A stretch of 64,000 nucleotides of DNA from [Pseudopropionibacterium] massiliense (lineage in GTDB: Bacteria > Actinomycetota > Actinomycetes > Propionibacteriales > Propionibacteriaceae), in contig NZ_LR027842.1 of NCBI RefSeq assembly GCF_900607225.1, forward strand, positions 2,136,980 through 2,200,979. Direction: 5' to 3'. The notes under the pieces are model-generated. The model ran no database searches, was not told the DNA's origin, and was given only the letters and a program-made list of their open reading frames with translations. Positions within the stretch are counted from its first letter, which is position 1; every line of letters starts with the position of its first letter. Positions 1 to 11,529 of this stretch are shown in pieces. The position numbers were made by a program, and so were the translations under genes.

Positions 1-981
1 CGGTTCGGCACTCTACCGGTGCTGCTGACCTGCCTGCTGGTGACCACGGCATCCCTGACCCCGCTGGTGATCTTCCAGCTCCCGTTGTGGGCCATGACGC
101 TGCTGGCCGCGGTGGCCGGGGCCACCATCCCGCCCGTCCAACCCACCGTCCGCACCCTCTACCCGAAGCTGGTGCCGCAGCACCTCGTCACCGCCCTGTT
201 CAGCCTCGACGCCGCCCTGCAGGAGATCATCTGGGTGCTCGGTCCCGTGGTGATCACTGCCCTGGTGGTGTACCTGGGTACGGTGACCGCCCTCCTGGTC
301 GTCACAGGCATCCAGCTGGCCGGGGGAATGCTGTTCATCCTCGTGCCCGCGGTCCGGGGCCTGCGGATCCCCAGGGCGACCGGGCGTTTCGGGAAGGTGC
401 TGGCGAACCCCTCGGTGCTGCTCATGACCCTGGCCTCCCTGCTGCTGATCGGTTCCCTGGCGGCCATGGAGGCAGCGGTGGTGGCCTGGTTCGGGGAGGG
501 TTCGCTGCTCGGCGGGATCGTCCTGGCCATCTCGGCCCTCGGCTCCATGATCGGTGGACTGGCGATCGGGCAGCGTCCCATCGGCCCCTGGTCCCTTCCC
601 GCCCGGTTGTTGGTCATGGTTCTCGGGCTGGTCGCCGCCGTGCTGGTGTCGGGTTTCTGGGGGCTGGCGCTGGCCCTGTTCGTTGCGGGGCTGGGCACCG
701 CGCCCTCGATAGCGGCGATCTCGTCGGTGATAGCCGGCAGCGTGCCCTTCGCGGACACCGCCGAGGCCTACGGCTGGATCACCACGGGCCAGCTGATCGG
801 CGCCGCGGTGGGTTCCGCGCTGGCGGGTATCGCCATCGACTCCCTCGGCGGGGGCAGGGGTGGGATGCTCGCCAGCCTCGCCGTCGGTGCCCTGGCGGTG
901 CTGGCGACCGCCGCTTTCGCAACACCCAACCGGATTTGGGAAATACACATTCTTGATCCATTCGGAGGATTTGAGGAGTAG
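1..981 (+). CDS. MFS transporter, C-terminal part (cut by the left window edge)
   Basis: The frame is open from the first base, so the start lies left of the window and 326 residues are visible. The protein is almost wholly hydrophobic, with about ten membrane segments. A basic loop near visible residues 115-130 separates two halves, as the TM6-TM7 loop does in the major facilitator superfamily. Roughly the first two helices are therefore missing. The second half has the repeated small-residue helices and short Arg/Pro loops of drug-efflux-type MFS permeases. Substrate cannot be read from the sequence. The Dcu-like gene follows 54 bp downstream on the same strand and could be co-transcribed, although the functions show no obvious link. 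Confidence 0.75.
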   Translation, partial: RFGTLPVLLTCLLVTTASLTPLVIFQLPLWAMTLLAAVAGATIPPVQPTVRTLYPKLVPQHLVTALFSLDAALQEIIWVLGPVVITALVVYLGTVTALLVVTGIQLAGGMLFILVPAVRGLRIPRATGRFGKVLANPSVLLMTLASLLLIGSLAAMEAAVVAWFGEGSLLGGIVLAISALGSMIGGLAIGQRPIGPWSLPARLLVMVLGLVAAVLVSGFWGLALALFVAGLGTAPSIAAISSVIAGSVPFADTAEAYGWITTGQLIGAAVGSALAGIAIDSLGGGRGGMLASLAVGALAVLATAAFATPNRIWEIHILDPFGGFEE

Positions 982-1035
982 GCTGTCCCAAAGCCTGTGC
1001 CTCAGCTTCGAGGCATCCAACGTGGGAGCGGCAAA

Positions 1036-2406
1036 ATGGGTACTTTCCTGATCATTCTCCAGGTCGTCATAGTGCTTGGGTGTCTCCTGTTGGGAACCCA
1101 CTACGGGGGTGTCGGACTCGGCCTGATCAGCGGTGTCGGGCTGGCCCTTCTCGTGTTCTTCTTCCAGCTGCCTCCGGGTGAGCCGCCGATCGACGTCATG
1201 CTGACGATCCTCGCCGTCATCGGTTGCGCCTCGGTGCTCCAGACCATCGGTGGTCTCGACGTGATGATGAAGTACGCCGAGAAACTGTTGCGCAAACACC
1301 CCACCCGGGTCACCATCCTCGCGCCCCTGACCACATGGCTGTTGACCGTCCTGTGTGGCACGGGGCACGTCGTGTACACGATGTTCCCCATCATCGAGGA
1401 CATCTCACTCAGCAAGAACATCCGGCCCGAACGCCCGATGGCCGTCTCCTCCGTGGCGGCGCAGATGGGCATCACCGCATCACCGGTTTCCGTGGCCGTG
1501 GTGTCGATGGCCACGATCCTGGCCAAGGAGGCCGGGATCACCGGGGTGGCGTTCTCCATCCCGCAGATCCTCATGGTCTCGATCCCCAGCAGCTTCCTCG
1601 GCGTGCTGCTCGCCGCGTTCTGGAGTCTTCGCCGGGGCAAGGACCTGGACAAGGATCCCGAGTTCCAGAAGCTCATATCCGATCCCGAGAAACGCGCCTA
1701 CGTCTATGGCGGGGACGAGGGAGCCACGCTCCAGGACAAGGTGTTCCCCAAGCAGGCGTACTGGGCCGTCGGCATTTTCTTCGCCGCCATCGCGCTGGTG
1801 GTGGTTCTGGGAGCCTTCGACGGGCTCCGCCCGCATTTCCCGAACGCGAGCGGGCAGCCGAGCGTCCTGTCGATGACACTGGTGATCCAGATGATGATGC
1901 TCGTGGCCGGGGCCGTGATCATGGTGGTCTGCAAGGTGAGGATGAACGAGGTGTCGAACAGCGCGGTGTTCAAGGCCGGGATGTCGGCGATCTTCTCCGT
2001 GTTCGGGGTGGCGTGGATGGCGGAGACCTTCTTCCACGCCCACCTGGATTCGTTGATGGGTTCCCTGGCCGGAATCGTGCAGGCCTATCCCGTGTTCTAC
2101 GCGGTCACCCTGTTCCTGGTGTCCAAATTGGTCAACAGCCAGGCGGCAGCGGTCACGGCCTTCGTGCCCGTCGGTCTGAGGCTCGGGGTCGATCCGGTGA
2201 CGATCGTGGGATTCTTCGGGGCGGCCTACGGTTATTTCGTGCTGCCGACCTACCCGTCGGACCTGGCGGCGATCGGTTTCGACCGGTCCGGGACGACGCG
2301 CATCGGCAAGTTCATCATCAACCACTCGTTCCTGATCCCCGGGTTCATCTGCGTCATCACGTCCTGCCTGGTCGGGAGCGGATTGGCGCACCTGCTGCTG
2401 CGATGA
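1036..2406 (+). CDS. Anaerobic C4-dicarboxylate transporter, DcuA/DcuB family
   Basis: This 456-residue inner-membrane carrier has about 10-12 hydrophobic segments. Its conserved block near residue 135 (AVSSVAAQMGITASPVS) is characteristic of the Dcu family, which exchanges or takes up fumarate, malate, aspartate and succinate in anaerobic metabolism. Its length is close to DcuA (433) and DcuB (446). An in-frame ATG lies at 997, but the ATG at 1036 is preferred because GGGAG sits 7 bases before it and the family starts directly in the first helix. In a propionic-acid-type fermenter it would fit with the fumarate/succinate enzyme at 30.8-34.2 kb; that link is inference. Confidence 0.88.
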   Translation: MGTFLIILQVVIVLGCLLLGTHYGGVGLGLISGVGLALLVFFFQLPPGEPPIDVMLTILAVIGCASVLQTIGGLDVMMKYAEKLLRKHPTRVTILAPLTTWLLTVLCGTGHVVYTMFPIIEDISLSKNIRPERPMAVSSVAAQMGITASPVSVAVVSMATILAKEAGITGVAFSIPQILMVSIPSSFLGVLLAAFWSLRRGKDLDKDPEFQKLISDPEKRAYVYGGDEGATLQDKVFPKQAYWAVGIFFAAIALVVVLGAFDGLRPHFPNASGQPSVLSMTLVIQMMMLVAGAVIMVVCKVRMNEVSNSAVFKAGMSAIFSVFGVAWMAETFFHAHLDSLMGSLAGIVQAYPVFYAVTLFLVSKLVNSQAAAVTAFVPVGLRLGVDPVTIVGFFGAAYGYFVLPTYPSDLAAIGFDRSGTTRIGKFIINHSFLIPGFICVITSCLVGSGLAHLLLR

Positions 2407-2424
2407 CCCCGCGGACCGACGGCC

Positions 2425-4362
2425 TCACGTGGGTGTGACCTCTCCAGTGGCCAGGTTGATCGCCTCGCCGCCCGTGCCGGAGACGGCCTCGTGGACGGCC
2501 GCTGCCACTTTGGGGCCGATCCCCGGGACTGCCGCGATTTCCTCCGGTGTGGCTCCGCGCAGCTTCTTCAGCGACCCGAAGTGGGAGATCAGCGCCTTGC
2601 GGCGCATCTCCCCCAGCCCGGGCACCGCGTCCAGGGCCGACGACAGCATCGACTTGCTGCGCCTGCCCCGGTGATGGGTGATCGCGAACCGGTGGGCCTC
2701 GTCACGGACCCGCTGCAGCAGGTACAGCCCCTCGGACGCGCGGGGCAGGATCACGGGGTATTCCTCGCCCGGCAGCCACACCTCCTCCAGGCGTTTGGCC
2801 AGTCCGCACAGGGCGATCTCCCCTGCCAGGCCGAGTTCCCCCAGCACCCGCGCGGCCGCGGCCACCTGCGGGGCACCACCGTCGACGACGATCAGTGCGG
2901 GCGCGTAGGAGAACTTGCGGGGGGCGCCCGTGGTGGGGTCCACCAGCAGTGGCCCGGATTCGTGCTCTTCGCGGCCGCGTTCGTCCAGCAGCCTGCCGAG
3001 GCGCCTGCTCAGCACCTCGTCCATGGCTGCGACGTCGTTGGATCCCTCGAAGCTCTTGATGACGAACCGCCGGTAGTCGGATTTGCGGGCCAGACCGTCC
3101 TCGAAGACGACCATGGAGCCGACGACCTCGGTGCCCTGGGTGTGCGAGATGTCGAAGCACTCGATGCGCAGGGGTGGTTCCGCCAGGCCCAGGGCATCGG
3201 CGATCTCCTCGAGCGCACGGTTCCGGGTGGTCAGGTCCGAGGCCCGTTTGGCGGCCTGCTGCTGCAGGGACAGTTCGGCGTTGCGCAGCACGGTCTCCAG
3301 GAGGGTGCGTTTGTCGCCGCGGACCGGGACCCGCACCTCCACCCGTGCGCCGCGCATCCCCTCCAGCAGGGAGACCAGCTCCGGTTCGGCGGGCACGGAG
3401 CTGAGGATCAGCGGGGGCGGCGGGTTCTCGTCGGTGTAGAGCTGGAGCAGGAAGGGTTCCAGCAGCTCGGCCAGGTCGCGGTCGTCGGAGCGGTCGGCGA
3501 TCCAACCGCGCTCCCCCGTGATCCGGCCGCCGCGGATGTGGAAGATCTGCACCGCCACCTGCTGGCCGTCGTCGGCGAGACCCACCACGTCGGCCCTGGT
3601 GGTCTCCGGCAGCACCACCGTGTTGCGTTCCCGGGCCTTCGCAAGCCCCGCCAGCTGGTCGCGCAGCACCGCGGCCCGTTCGAAGTTCAGGCCGGCGGAG
3701 GCCTCGAACATCTCGCGTTCCAGCTCCTGGACGATGCGATCCGACTCGCCCGCCATGAAACGGCAGAAACCGTCCGCGATCTCCCGGTGCTCCTCCGGGC
3801 CTACCCTCCCCACGCACGGGGCCGAGCATTTCCCGATGTCCCCCAGCAGGCAGGGGCGCCCCGACGCCCTGGCCCGTTTGAACACCCCGTCGGTGCAGGA
3901 CCGCATGGGGAAGACCCGCAGCAGCGCGTCCACGGTTTCCCGGATTGCCCAGGCCTGCCCGAAGGGGCCGAAGTAGCGGGTGCCGCGTCGTTTCGCGCCG
4001 CGACCGACGAACACCCGGGGGTAGGGCTCGTTCCAGGTGACGGCAAGCCACGGGTAGGACTTGTCGTCGCGGTACTTGACGTTGAACCGCGGTTCGAACT
4101 GCTGGATCCAGGTGTACTCGAGTTGGAGCGCCTCCAGCTCGTTCGCCACCACGGTCCACTCCACCCTGGCCGCTGTCCTGACCATCGTCTGGGTGCGGAA
4201 ATGCAGCGACGAGGGGTCGGCGAAGTAGGAGTTCAGGCGGGAACGCAGGTTCTTCGCCTTGCCAACGTAGATGACGTTGTCGAAGGCGTCGAAGAACCGG
4301 TACACGCCGGGATCCGTGGGGATGCTGCCCGGCCTGGGCCGGTAGCTGGCCGGGTCAGCCAT
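2425..4362 (-). CDS. uvrC: Excinuclease ABC subunit C
   Basis: UvrC makes both incisions in nucleotide excision repair after UvrAB loads it on damaged DNA. The 645 residues show the full order: GIY-YIG nuclease at about 16-95 (GVYRFF, then [13 protein letters not shown]), a UVR motif near 205-240, the RNase H-like nuclease domain from about 395 ([20 protein letters not shown]), and C-terminal helix-hairpin-helix motifs ([14 protein letters not shown]). Length is normal for the family. The ATG at 4362 lies 4 bp after the stop of ettA, so the two genes are probably co-transcribed. The gene converges with the Dcu carrier, with only 18 bp between their stops. Confidence 0.97.
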   Translation of the reverse strand: MADPASYRPRPGSIPTDPGVYRFFDAFDNVIYVGKAKNLRSRLNSYFADPSSLHFRTQTMVRTAARVEWTVVANELEALQLEYTWIQQFEPRFNVKYRDDKSYPWLAVTWNEPYPRVFVGRGAKRRGTRYFGPFGQAWAIRETVDALLRVFPMRSCTDGVFKRARASGRPCLLGDIGKCSAPCVGRVGPEEHREIADGFCRFMAGESDRIVQELEREMFEASAGLNFERAAVLRDQLAGLAKARERNTVVLPETTRADVVGLADDGQQVAVQIFHIRGGRITGERGWIADRSDDRDLAELLEPFLLQLYTDENPPPPLILSSVPAEPELVSLLEGMRGARVEVRVPVRGDKRTLLETVLRNAELSLQQQAAKRASDLTTRNRALEEIADALGLAEPPLRIECFDISHTQGTEVVGSMVVFEDGLARKSDYRRFVIKSFEGSNDVAAMDEVLSRRLGRLLDERGREEHESGPLLVDPTTGAPRKFSYAPALIVVDGGAPQVAAAARVLGELGLAGEIALCGLAKRLEEVWLPGEEYPVILPRASEGLYLLQRVRDEAHRFAITHHRGRRSKSMLSSALDAVPGLGEMRRKALISHFGSLKKLRGATPEEIAAVPGIGPKVAAAVHEAVSGTGGEAINLATGEVTPT

Positions 4363-4366
4363 CGCC

Positions 4367-6049
<1,683 letters not shown>

Positions 6050-6088
6050 CAACATCCCTTCAATCGTGACCGCTGGCCAGTATGCCAG

Positions 6089-7645
6089 CTATGTCCGAAG
6101 ATCCCGTATCAGTCGGCCGGCCTCGGCCAGGCGCTCCAGTTCGGCCGTCAGCGGGTTCACGACGTGTTCCAGCCCCACCTTCCCGACCGCGGCGCGCAAC
6201 CTTCGCGCGACCCGCCGGATCCCGGAACGTTCCCCGGCCGCCACGAACCCTCTCGCCAGGAACGAGAACGACAGCCCACCACCGGCCCCTCCGATGATGA
6301 GCAGCGCCGGCACATTCATCCCTCCCTCGTCGCCGGGAACCGCCGGGGGTGGGAGGCCGATCCAGATGAGCATCAGGTTCACCAGCAGCCAGCCGAGACC
6401 CAGCATCACGGCGGCCATCAGGAACCACTGGATCACCCGGACCACGCGCCACCAGCCCGGAATCCTGGAGAGCCCCAGATCCGTCACCTCGACCGCGTCG
6501 GCGAGCAGGTCCGGCAGGAGATCACGATCGCGTTGGCACGCCGCACCCAGGGCCCGTTGCCAATCCTCCCCCAGGCCGTTGCCGACCGCGTCGGAGAACT
6601 GCCGCAGCGCGATCCTGAGCCGGGCCATGGTCACCGGTCCACGGTCGGGGGCGAAACCATCCCCCGCCGTCCCCGGAAACCCGGTGCGGAGCCGTTTCAA
6701 CGGGTCGGGACGCAGCCGGTGCATCCATCTGGTCATCGGCCACCCTGTCGCCAGCACGCCGCGGTACCGGATGGTTTCCGCAGCCACCTCGATCATCCGG
6801 GAAACCCCCGCGACCTCGGCCAGCCCGGCCTCCAACACCTCGACGTCCTCCCCGGAGGGCTTCTCCGGCCCGGTCGGGCAGGCCGCCTCGAACTGCTCGG
6901 CCAGCCGCTCCAGGTCCACGGACAATCTGGTCCTGGCGGCGCGTTTCCCCGCGACGACATCGGCCAGGTGTTCCCGCAGCGCGTCGAGCCCGAATCCGGT
7001 GGCGATGCTGGTGGCGAACAGCGGTACGCCTTCCAGGCCATCGGAGTCGAGAAGCTGCTCCAGGTGCGCCAGGCAGTCGTCCAGGTCGGCGGCGCGTATC
7101 CGGTCCACCTGGTTCAGGACCACCGCCATCACCTCGCCGTGCCGGGAAAGCGGCCTCAGGTAGCCGTGGTGCACCGCCGCGTCTGCGTACTTCTGGGGGT
7201 CCAGTACCCAGATGAACTGGTCGACGACGGGTATCATCCGGTCCACCTCGGCACGATGGGAGGACACCATGGAGTCGTGATCGGGCAGGTCCAGCAGTAC
7301 CAGTCCCTCGAAGCCGTCCTGCCCGTGCGGGATCTCTTGACGGTTCCCGACCCGGAGCCAGTCCAGAAGATCGGTGTTGGTTTTCCCGACACTGACAGCC
7401 AGGGTTTCGGCCGTGGTGGGGCGGAGCACCCCCGCCTCCGAGACGTTCGACCCCACCAACGCGTTCATCAGCGACGACTTGCCGGATCCGGTCGACCCGG
7501 CGAGCGCCACGACGGTCTGTTGCCCCCAGCGGAGGCGTTGGCCGGCTCGCTCCAGAACCTCGACGGCGCGCCCCGTCAGCTCATCCGGCACACGCCCCTG
7601 CGTAACATCGATCAGCTCGGTCAGGCAGTTCAGCCTGGAGCGCAT
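6089..7645 (-). CDS. Membrane-anchored dynamin-like GTPase (YfjP/DynB type)
   Basis: This 518-residue protein has an N-terminal GTPase domain: G1 GSTGSGKSS near residue 50, G3 DLPDHDS and G4 NQVD. Two strong membrane helices lie near residues 405-475, flanked by basic and Arg-rich helices. It begins at the TGATG junction with the upstream GTPase gene, so translation is coupled. Paired dynamin-like GTPases of this layout occur widely in actinobacteria, and the DynA/DynB pair of Streptomyces works in sporulation septation. A role in membrane remodelling or division is inferred from that resemblance. No partner septation gene lies nearby. Confidence 0.82.
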   Translation of the reverse strand: MRSRLNCLTELIDVTQGRVPDELTGRAVEVLERAGQRLRWGQQTVVALAGSTGSGKSSLMNALVGSNVSEAGVLRPTTAETLAVSVGKTNTDLLDWLRVGNRQEIPHGQDGFEGLVLLDLPDHDSMVSSHRAEVDRMIPVVDQFIWVLDPQKYADAAVHHGYLRPLSRHGEVMAVVLNQVDRIRAADLDDCLAHLEQLLDSDGLEGVPLFATSIATGFGLDALREHLADVVAGKRAARTRLSVDLERLAEQFEAACPTGPEKPSGEDVEVLEAGLAEVAGVSRMIEVAAETIRYRGVLATGWPMTRWMHRLRPDPLKRLRTGFPGTAGDGFAPDRGPVTMARLRIALRQFSDAVGNGLGEDWQRALGAACQRDRDLLPDLLADAVEVTDLGLSRIPGWWRVVRVIQWFLMAAVMLGLGWLLVNLMLIWIGLPPPAVPGDEGGMNVPALLIIGGAGGGLSFSFLARGFVAAGERSGIRRVARRLRAAVGKVGLEHVVNPLTAELERLAEAGRLIRDLRT

Positions 7646-9366
7646 CAGTAACCCTCCGGCCTGGTCAGCGCCTCGAAGGCCTCCGCGCTGGCCAGTTTCA
7701 ACTCGTCGGCGGCGCGGACCAGGCGGTCGGGGAGGCTGGCCTCGACGCCCAGCTGATCCAGCCGGGCGTCGAACCGGGCGAACTGGGACCCGAGCAGCGC
7801 CGAGATCCGTTTGTCCAGCTCCGCCCGGGCGCGGGCCGCGAGACGCCTGACTGCGTCATCCCCGAAAACCCCTTCCAGGAATCGTTGGGCGAGCACCGCG
7901 GAGCCTCCCGCGATCCCCATCTCCGCGGTGGTCAATCCCCCCGTGGCGGCAAATACGGTGACCACCAGGGACACCCCGATGGCATTCGTGCCGAGGGCCA
8001 GGAAACGGGCGGTACGTCTCCTGGAGCGGCCCTCCTGTTCGACGATGGCGAGGATGTCGTCCCGCCAGGTCTTGACGAGTCGCTCCGCCTCGGCGGTGAA
8101 GGAGGGATCGGGTCTGCTGAGCGGATCCCGGTCACCGGCCACCAGCGCCTGCCCCCACGGGGTCAGCGACCAGTGGCTAGCCGCGCGCTGGCAGGCGGCG
8201 GTTCCGTGTTCGACGATCAGCGCGACGAGCCCCTCGGAGATGGCGGCCTCGACGGGCTCGACCCGTTTCCGCCCGGTGAACCACTCGGCGAGGCGGTCAC
8301 GGGCGGCGGCGATCCGTTCCTCGATGCCGCGCATCAGGTCCCCCGTGCCGACCATGTCCTGCCACCGGCTGAGGACCTCTCCGCGGAGCATGGATCCGTC
8401 CGCCGTGGCGCGATTGATCTCCTCCATCGCCAAACGGAATTCCACCTCCGCGGAATCCCGCAACTGGGCGACGGCGGCAAGCTGGCTGCGGCTCCCGTCA
8501 GCCAGGTACCGCAGCTCCGTGTCCAGTCCCCGGACCGTCCCTGCCAAGGTCTGGACCGCGACGGCGTGACGTTCCCTGCGGCTCCTGGCGATCCCGCCGA
8601 GCCACTGGTCCAGTTCCGCGACCAGCTCCGGTGGCAGGATTCCCTCGTCCCGGTCCTCCCGCTCAGGAACGCTGAACAGCCCACGAAGCCGGATCCCACG
8701 CGCGGCGAGGAGCTGTCCCAGATGGGAACGCAGATCCGGCACGGAAACCCGCGGACAGCGATTGAGCACCAGGGCGATGGCCGTGTCACGCGCCGCAGCA
8801 GCCCCCAACAGCTCCCAGGCGACGGCGTCCGCGTACCGGGTGGCGGTCGTCACGAACAACCACAGATCGGCTGCCGCCAAGAGCTGCCGGGAGAGCATCC
8901 GGTTGTCATCATCGATCGAGTCGATGTCGGGAGCATCCAGAAGAGCCATGCCCGCGGGCAGCGAATCAGTGGTGATGACGCGCAGAGCTCGCGGCCCCCC
9001 GGTCTCGTGATCGGTCCGGGTGAGCTCGGGAAGCACGGCCCCCGATCGGAACCAGTCCCGGTCCTGCTGGTTACAGATCAGTGTGGGGACGGTGGTCGTG
9101 GGGCGCCGCACTCCTGTCCGGGTCACGACCTTCCCCAGCAAGGAGTTCACGATGGTGGATTTGCCCGCCCCGGTTGACCCCCCGACCACGGCCAGCAGCG
9201 GGGCGTCCAGGCGGCGTGCCCTGGGTAGGAGGTAGTCCTCCACCTGACGGTTCGCCGCCCTGACCCGTGCCGCCAGGTCGTCGGCACCGTCCAGGGGGAT
9301 GGGAAAGCGGATGTTGGGCAGGACCAGGAACAGCCCGGTCAGGGCATCGGCCAGAGGATTTTTCAT
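7645..9366 (-). CDS. Dynamin-like GTPase, first gene of the pair
   Basis: The 573-residue protein has a P-loop GGSTGAGKST near residue 60, a G3 motif DAPDIDS, and NRCP where the G4 NKxD motif would be, so nucleotide specificity may be relaxed. A long helical middle and a C-terminal hydrophobic hairpin (about 450-490) precede a final helical segment, as in bacterial dynamin-like proteins. The stop overlaps the start of the next GTPase by one base. It probably forms a hetero-oligomer with that partner on the cytoplasmic membrane; this is inference from the pair arrangement. Confidence 0.8.
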   Translation of the reverse strand: MKNPLADALTGLFLVLPNIRFPIPLDGADDLAARVRAANRQVEDYLLPRARRLDAPLLAVVGGSTGAGKSTIVNSLLGKVVTRTGVRRPTTTVPTLICNQQDRDWFRSGAVLPELTRTDHETGGPRALRVITTDSLPAGMALLDAPDIDSIDDDNRMLSRQLLAAADLWLFVTTATRYADAVAWELLGAAAARDTAIALVLNRCPRVSVPDLRSHLGQLLAARGIRLRGLFSVPEREDRDEGILPPELVAELDQWLGGIARSRRERHAVAVQTLAGTVRGLDTELRYLADGSRSQLAAVAQLRDSAEVEFRLAMEEINRATADGSMLRGEVLSRWQDMVGTGDLMRGIEERIAAARDRLAEWFTGRKRVEPVEAAISEGLVALIVEHGTAACQRAASHWSLTPWGQALVAGDRDPLSRPDPSFTAEAERLVKTWRDDILAIVEQEGRSRRRTARFLALGTNAIGVSLVVTVFAATGGLTTAEMGIAGGSAVLAQRFLEGVFGDDAVRRLAARARAELDKRISALLGSQFARFDARLDQLGVEASLPDRLVRAADELKLASAEAFEALTRPEGY

Positions 9367-9390
9367 GAAATGGGGGATCGGGAAGAGCGG

Positions 9391-10668
9391 CTAGACGATG
9401 ACGTCGCCTCGGGGACGGCGTCTGGGAATGATGGTAAGCCCCCGGGTATCGGTGAGCGCATCGGGGCGTAGTTCCTCGACCTGGTGCACCAGTTCATGGG
9501 TACGGTGATCGGAGCCGGGGCCGACGGTGCCGCGGGTGGTCTGCTCCCGGGTGTGGGCCAGTTCGGTGATCAGACGCATGAACCTCGCGGTCCGCCACCA
9601 CACCCTCGGGCCCCGGCAGATTCCGGCCAGGTGCAGCTTGATGCGCCGGAACGGGCTGGAGTAGACGACCACGTCCTGGTCCTCGAGCCAGCCGCCCTGC
9701 CTGAGGTCGATGAAACGGTGCCGCAGCACACGGGTCTCCCCCACGACGCTCGCCACCAGGAAGAGGACCATCACGGCCACGAAACCGAGGGCCATGTACC
9801 ACTGGTTCGTGAGGCCGTCCGCCGGGTTGAGGCTGGAAACACCGTTGAAGAGCATGTGTCCCCCGGCCGCGAGCAGGAAACCCGCGAGCGGAGCCGTCAC
9901 CCGCACCCACTTGCTGCGGGCCCCGAGGGCGACGGCGATTCCGAGGGCCGTCATCATCGTGAAGATCGGGTGCCCGAAGGACGTGTAGACCCCCCGGAGC
10001 ATGACCAACTTGAGCACCACCTGCTCCGGGTCCCCCACCTCGATGTGGTTGGTCGCGAACACGATGACGCGGGCGTAGTAGATGATGTTCTCCACGAAGG
10101 CGAACCCGATTGCGGACAGCCCGGCCAGGGAGACGACGTTGATCCGGGAGATGAAACGGTTCCGGTAGAAGACGACCAGCAGGAACAGGACGGTGGCCTT
10201 CGTGGCCTCCTCGACGAACGGGGCGATGAAGATCGCGGGCCGGGTGCCGGAGTCGGCATCCGCGCTGGTGGTCTGCATCATCTGCCCCGCCCACGAGTTG
10301 ATGTAGATGCTCGCCCACGTCGCCGTGCATGCCCCCCACCCGAAAGACAGGAACCAGATGAGCGGTTTCTGGGGGCGGAACCGGTCCAGCCAGATGAACA
10401 GGATCGTGTACACCAGAGCCGTCCACATGGCCCAGTAGGCCGCCATCCGCAGGGATTCGTTGTTCAGTCCGAGGGCCACCGTCCCGTCGGGATAGGTTCG
10501 GTCGGGGTTCAACAACTGGTACTGGTCGACCAGGTTGTACATGAAGAACGGAACCAGCACGAGGGTGATCCAGAACAATGGGCTTCGCAGCATGCGTTGC
10601 CACCACGGACGTTGGGAGGCGGGGGGCAGGCCCGAGAGCCAGCGTTGCCGATCTACAACCTGAGTCAT
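9391..10668 (-). CDS. PrsW-family intramembrane metalloprotease
   Basis: The 425-residue polytopic membrane protein carries the PrsW/CPBP-like catalytic pattern: a glutamate pair in FVEEATKA (about residue 165), FVENIIYY, GHPIFT, and a late GHMLFNG helix. About eight helices are visible, with a soluble C-terminal tail of about 110 residues. PrsW of Bacillus cleaves the anti-sigma factor RsiW, but the actinobacterial members have no assigned substrate and no sigma/anti-sigma pair lies nearby. It is 24 bp upstream of the dynamin-like pair and in the same direction, so it may head that transcript. Confidence 0.85.
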   Translation of the reverse strand: MTQVVDRQRWLSGLPPASQRPWWQRMLRSPLFWITLVLVPFFMYNLVDQYQLLNPDRTYPDGTVALGLNNESLRMAAYWAMWTALVYTILFIWLDRFRPQKPLIWFLSFGWGACTATWASIYINSWAGQMMQTTSADADSGTRPAIFIAPFVEEATKATVLFLLVVFYRNRFISRINVVSLAGLSAIGFAFVENIIYYARVIVFATNHIEVGDPEQVVLKLVMLRGVYTSFGHPIFTMMTALGIAVALGARSKWVRVTAPLAGFLLAAGGHMLFNGVSSLNPADGLTNQWYMALGFVAVMVLFLVASVVGETRVLRHRFIDLRQGGWLEDQDVVVYSSPFRRIKLHLAGICRGPRVWWRTARFMRLITELAHTREQTTRGTVGPGSDHRTHELVHQVEELRPDALTDTRGLTIIPRRRPRGDVIV

Positions 10669-10686
10669 GATGCTCTACAGGGTACT

Positions 10687-10762
10687 TGGCGCCCCAGGCA
10701 GGACTCGAACCTGCGCACTACAGATTAGAAGGCTGTTGCTCTATCCACTGAGCTACTGGGGC
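10687..10762 (-). tRNA. tRNA-Arg (anticodon TCT)
   Basis: The reverse complement folds as a complete cloverleaf. The acceptor is GCCCCAG/CTGGGGC, the D-stem GCTC/GAGC, and the T-arm GCAGG/CCTGC with loop TTCGAGT. The anticodon loop CTTCTAA gives TCT, reading AGA. The discriminator is G and CCA is encoded. The last anticodon-stem pair (31-39) is a C-T mismatch, which slightly weakens the stem. Confidence 0.95.
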
Positions 10763-10893
10763 CCGGAGGCCCTTCCCGCGAGGAGCCACTGCCATGGCAT
10801 CCCACGCGTTCGGGATCTCCTGACCGCAGATTCTACGCATCTTGACCGGATCTTGCTGTGCACGGCGCAAGGTCCGGGCAATACTCTGGGCCG

Positions 10894-11529
10894 GTGAGCG
10901 ATGAACTGGTGTGGATTGACTGCGAGATGACCGGGCTGGATCTGGAGCGCGACGCGCTGATAGAGGTGGCGGTGCTCGTCACGGACAAGGACCTGAACGT
11001 GCTGGGCGAGGGCGTCGACGTGCTGATCAAACCCAGTGACGAGCAGCTGACAGGCATGAACGATTTCGTACGCGAGATGCACACCCGATCGGGGCTCCTG
11101 GACGCCCTGGCCGGCGGCACCACGATGGAGGAGGCCACCCGGACGGTCCTCGGCTATGTCCGGGAATTCGTGCCCGCTGCCCGCAAAGCACCCTTGGCGG
11201 GCAACACCATCGGGACGGATCGCGCGTTCCTGGCCCGGGACATGCCCGAGCTGGAGGCCCACGTCCACTACCGCAACGTGGACGTCTCCTCACTGAAGGA
11301 GCTGGCGCGACGCTGGTTCCCGCGGGTGCTGTACCAGGCCCCCGCCAAGCAGGGGAACCACCGGGCGCTGGCCGACATCCAGGAATCCATCGAGGAGCTG
11401 CGCTACTACCGCGAGGCGATGTTCGTCGCCGCTCCCGGCCCCACCACGAACCAGGCCAAGCAGATCGCGGCCCGCCACCGCGGCAGCCTCACGGGACTGG
11501 CCGACCCGCGGGCCGGGTCCGTTCAGTAG
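10894..11529 (+). CDS. orn: Oligoribonuclease
   Basis: Orn degrades 2-5-nt RNA fragments and linear dinucleotides such as pGpG in the cytoplasm. The DEDDh exonuclease signature is clear: VWIDCEMTGL at the N-terminus, the middle Asp in the NTIGTDRAFLARDMP block, and the final HRALADIQESI motif. The GTG at 10894 gives 211 residues and aligns with the family start directly before the first exonuclease motif. The longer frame from an ATG at 10858 would add 12 residues of no family likeness. No strong Shine-Dalgarno precedes the GTG, so the message may be leaderless. Confidence 0.95.
   Translation: MSDELVWIDCEMTGLDLERDALIEVAVLVTDKDLNVLGEGVDVLIKPSDEQLTGMNDFVREMHTRSGLLDALAGGTTMEEATRTVLGYVREFVPAARKAPLAGNTIGTDRAFLARDMPELEAHVHYRNVDVSSLKELARRWFPRVLYQAPAKQGNHRALADIQESIEELRYYREAMFVAAPGPTTNQAKQIAARHRGSLTGLADPRAGSVQ

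Noticed and set aside
13-1368. Long minus-strand open frame opposite the MFS and Dcu genes
   Set aside because: It is low-complexity, Gln/His/Arg-rich and follows the GC-skewed codon shadow of the plus-strand genes. Similar antisense frames lie opposite most genes here (for example 2491-4674, 5339-7651, 47272-49893) and show no domain.
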